Below are positions 12,265 through 13,811 of a stretch of DNA of 13,811 nucleotides, piece after piece. Source of the DNA: an uncultured Verrucomicrobiae bacterium (GTDB lineage Bacteria; Verrucomicrobiota; Verrucomicrobiia; Verrucomicrobiales; Akkermansiaceae); assembly GCA_937957985.1 (NCBI GenBank), contig CALGOH010000241.1, positions 1-13,811 on the forward strand. The letters run 5' to 3'. Both the position numbers and the translations under genes were made by a program. The notes under the pieces are model-generated. The model saw only the letters and a program-made list of their open reading frames with translations. It was not told the origin of the DNA and ran no database searches. Position 1 is the first letter of the stretch. Every line of letters begins with the position of its first letter.

Positions 12265-13811
12265 TCACTCCAGCAGCTTCTTCAACGTCGGCTCCATCGC
12301 CTCGGCCCACATGCGGTAGCCCTCGGCTTTCGGATGCAGGAAGTCCGGCATCACCTCCCCGGGCAGCGTCCCGTCCTCGGCGAGGAAGGTGTCGCTCAGA
12401 TCAAGCCAGTGGATGTGCTCGCCATCGGCGTAGCCCTTGATGATTTCGTTCACGCCATCATTGATCCGGCGCATCCTGCCGTCGGGTTTCTGGTCCCGCG
12501 GAAAGACGGAAAGCAGCAGGATCTGCGAGTCGGGTGAGCGGTCGCGGAGCATCTCGAGGATCAACTTGATCCCGCTGGCGGTCTCCTCCGGCGGTGCCTG
12601 CCGGTGCCCGGTGTTGTTCGTTCCGATCATCAGCACATAGGCCTTTGGATCGACATTCTCCAACTCGCCGTTGAGCAACCTCCACAGCACGTGCTCGGTG
12701 CGGTCGCCGGAGTAGCCGAGGTTCAGCGCCTTGCGGTCGCCGTAGAACTTCTGCCACGTCTCCTTGCCCGCGCCCTCCCAGCCCTGGGTGATCGAGTCGC
12801 CGATGAAGACCAGTTCATGGCCTCCCTCCGCAATCTCCCGGAGCTTCTGCTGATGACGCTGCTTCCACCAACCCTGTCCCAGACGATGGGCCGGAAGGGT
12901 GGCCTCGTTCATCCGGTACTGGTCCCGCAACCCGGCGTAGAGCTTCTTCATCCGCTCCAGCACCTCCGCGTAGGCCGGATCATCGTGGACCGATTTCATC
13001 TCCATCGGATCCTTCTCGAGATCGAAGAGGTTCCAGGAGTCGTCTCCGGGGAAGAACATGAGCTTGTAGCGCTCGTCGCAGACCCCGTCGTGCGCCGCGA
13101 CGCGGTGGGTGGCTTCTCCACTATAGAAATAGTAGAGGCCCTCGCGCCAGTCGGCCGGAGCCTTGCCCGAGCCCTTGAGCAGCGGCAGGAGGCTGCGGCC
13201 CTGCACCGTTTCCGGGACGTCCGCCCCCGCGATCTCGAGGAAGGTCGGGGCGTAGTCGATGTTCTGGATCAGGGCGTCGCTGCGGGTGCCGGGCTTCACG
13301 ACCCCCGGCCAGCGGATCAGAAAGGGCATGGCGAAGCTTTCCTCGAACATCCAGCGCTTGTCGTACCAGCCATGCTCGCCGAGGTAGAAGCCCTGGTCGG
13401 ACGAGTAGATCACGATCGTATTCTCCGCGAGGCCGCTCTCGTCGAGATAGTCGAGCATCCTGCCCACGCCCTCGTCCACGGCCCGGATGCAGCGCAGGTA
13501 GTCCTTGATGTAGCGCTGGTACTTCCAGCGGGTCACGTCGTCGCCCTTCAGTTCACCGGCTTCCACGGCGGCGAGCATCTTCTGGTTCTCCTCCTCGTAG
13601 CTCGCGTCCCACGCCTTCTTCTGCTCGTCGTTCATCCGCTTGTACTCGCCGTTCGGGATGCCGGCCTCGAAGTATTCGGGAAAGCGCGGCTCGCCGTGCA
13701 GCTTCATGTCGTGACCCCAGTAGAAGTCGTCGGCGATCTCCATCCGCTGCTCCTTCTGCGAGGGGTGGCGGTTCGCGTAGTCGTCGAAAAGCGTCTCCGG
13801 CTCGGGAAGTT
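12265..13811 (-). CDS. Sulfatase fused to a C-terminal SGNH/GDSL hydrolase, 5' end outside window
   Basis: The reading frame stays open to the window edge: 22 residues (L-P-E-P-E-T-L-F-D-D-Y...) precede the Met at 13743, and they fit the middle of a sulfatase. That Met is therefore not the start, and the N terminus with the formylglycine motif is missing. Numbering from that Met, the sulfatase part runs to about 278 with S115-D116-Q-G, G122-E-H124-G and D128-K129-R, the late metal and active-site motifs, in the style of N-acetylglucosamine-6-sulfatase-like enzymes. An SGNH domain follows (about 305-492): G315-D-S317 block I, G346-D block II region, G374-T-N-N block III, and D467-F-L-H470 block V. 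The fused protein probably removes sulfate and acyl groups from a polysaccharide outside the cytoplasm. The exact substrates are not readable. It is convergent with the DUF1552 gene. Confidence 0.9.
   Translation of the reverse strand, partial: LPEPETLFDDYANRHPSQKEQRMEIADDFYWGHDMKLHGEPRFPEYFEAGIPNGEYKRMNDEQKKAWDASYEEENQKMLAAVEAGELKGDDVTRWKYQRYIKDYLRCIRAVDEGVGRMLDYLDESGLAENTIVIYSSDQGFYLGEHGWYDKRWMFEESFAMPFLIRWPGVVKPGTRSDALIQNIDYAPTFLEIAGADVPETVQGRSLLPLLKGSGKAPADWREGLYYFYSGEATHRVAAHDGVCDERYKLMFFPGDDSWNLFDLEKDPMEMKSVHDDPAYAEVLERMKKLYAGLRDQYRMNEATLPAHRLGQGWWKQRHQQKLREIAEGGHELVFIGDSITQGWEGAGKETWQKFYGDRKALNLGYSGDRTEHVLWRLLNGELENVDPKAYVLMIGTNNTGHRQAPPEETASGIKLILEMLRDRSPDSQILLLSVFPRDQKPDGRMRRINDGVNEIIKGYADGEHIHWLDLSDTFLAEDGTLPGEVMPDFLHPKAEGYRMWAEAMEPTLKKLLE

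Overview
This is a GC-rich window of ordinary bacterial chromosome. It most likely comes from a Verrucomicrobiota member, with Planctomycetota a less likely alternative. The reasons are the DUF1592/DUF1552 gene pair, a sulfatase fused to an SGNH hydrolase, an Rrf2 regulator with the 'YGK' start I associate with these phyla, and the near absence of Shine-Dalgarno sequences. I see no rRNA, tRNA, CRISPR array, insertion sequence or phage gene.

Region 1 (1-4608) looks like a nitrite and nitric-oxide handling module. A ytfE/ric-type iron-sulfur repair gene runs leftward off the window. Divergent from it are nrfH and nrfA, which together form the membrane-bound, ammonia-forming cytochrome c nitrite reductase. 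Then come an Rrf2-family regulator with three cysteines suited to an Fe-S sensor and an outer-membrane beta-barrel porin. The NrfA is of the type whose first (catalytic) heme site is CXXCH rather than CXXCK. The same unusual AT-rich motif, AAGAAA-N4-TTTCCTTTT, lies in the ytfE/nrfH divergent region (425-443) and just upstream of the regulator gene (2741-2759). It is a good candidate operator for the local Rrf2 protein. Nitrite would enter through the porin and be reduced by NrfHA, with YtfE repairing damage from NO and the Rrf2 protein sensing it. This functional picture is inference.

Region 2 (4658-8398, minus strand) is a compact four-gene operon. In transcription order it holds a DUF900 alpha/beta-hydrolase lipoprotein, a beta-hydroxyacid dehydrogenase (HIBADH-like), a soluble alpha/beta hydrolase, and a divergent dihydropteroate synthase (folP-like). 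The last three genes overlap end to start. Several signature residues in the dehydrogenase and the dihydropteroate synthase are altered.

Region 3 (8454-12107, plus strand) is the pair typical of these phyla: a large secreted cytochrome-like protein (PSCyt1/DUF1587/CBM-like/DUF1595/DUF1592/DUF1588/DUF1585), then a Tat-exported DUF1552 protein. A GC-rich inverted-repeat region (12108-12264) separates it from the convergent Region 4 (12265-13811, minus strand). That last gene encodes the C-terminal part of a sulfatase fused to an SGNH/GDSL esterase and is cut by the window edge; it points to degradation of sulfated, esterified polysaccharides.
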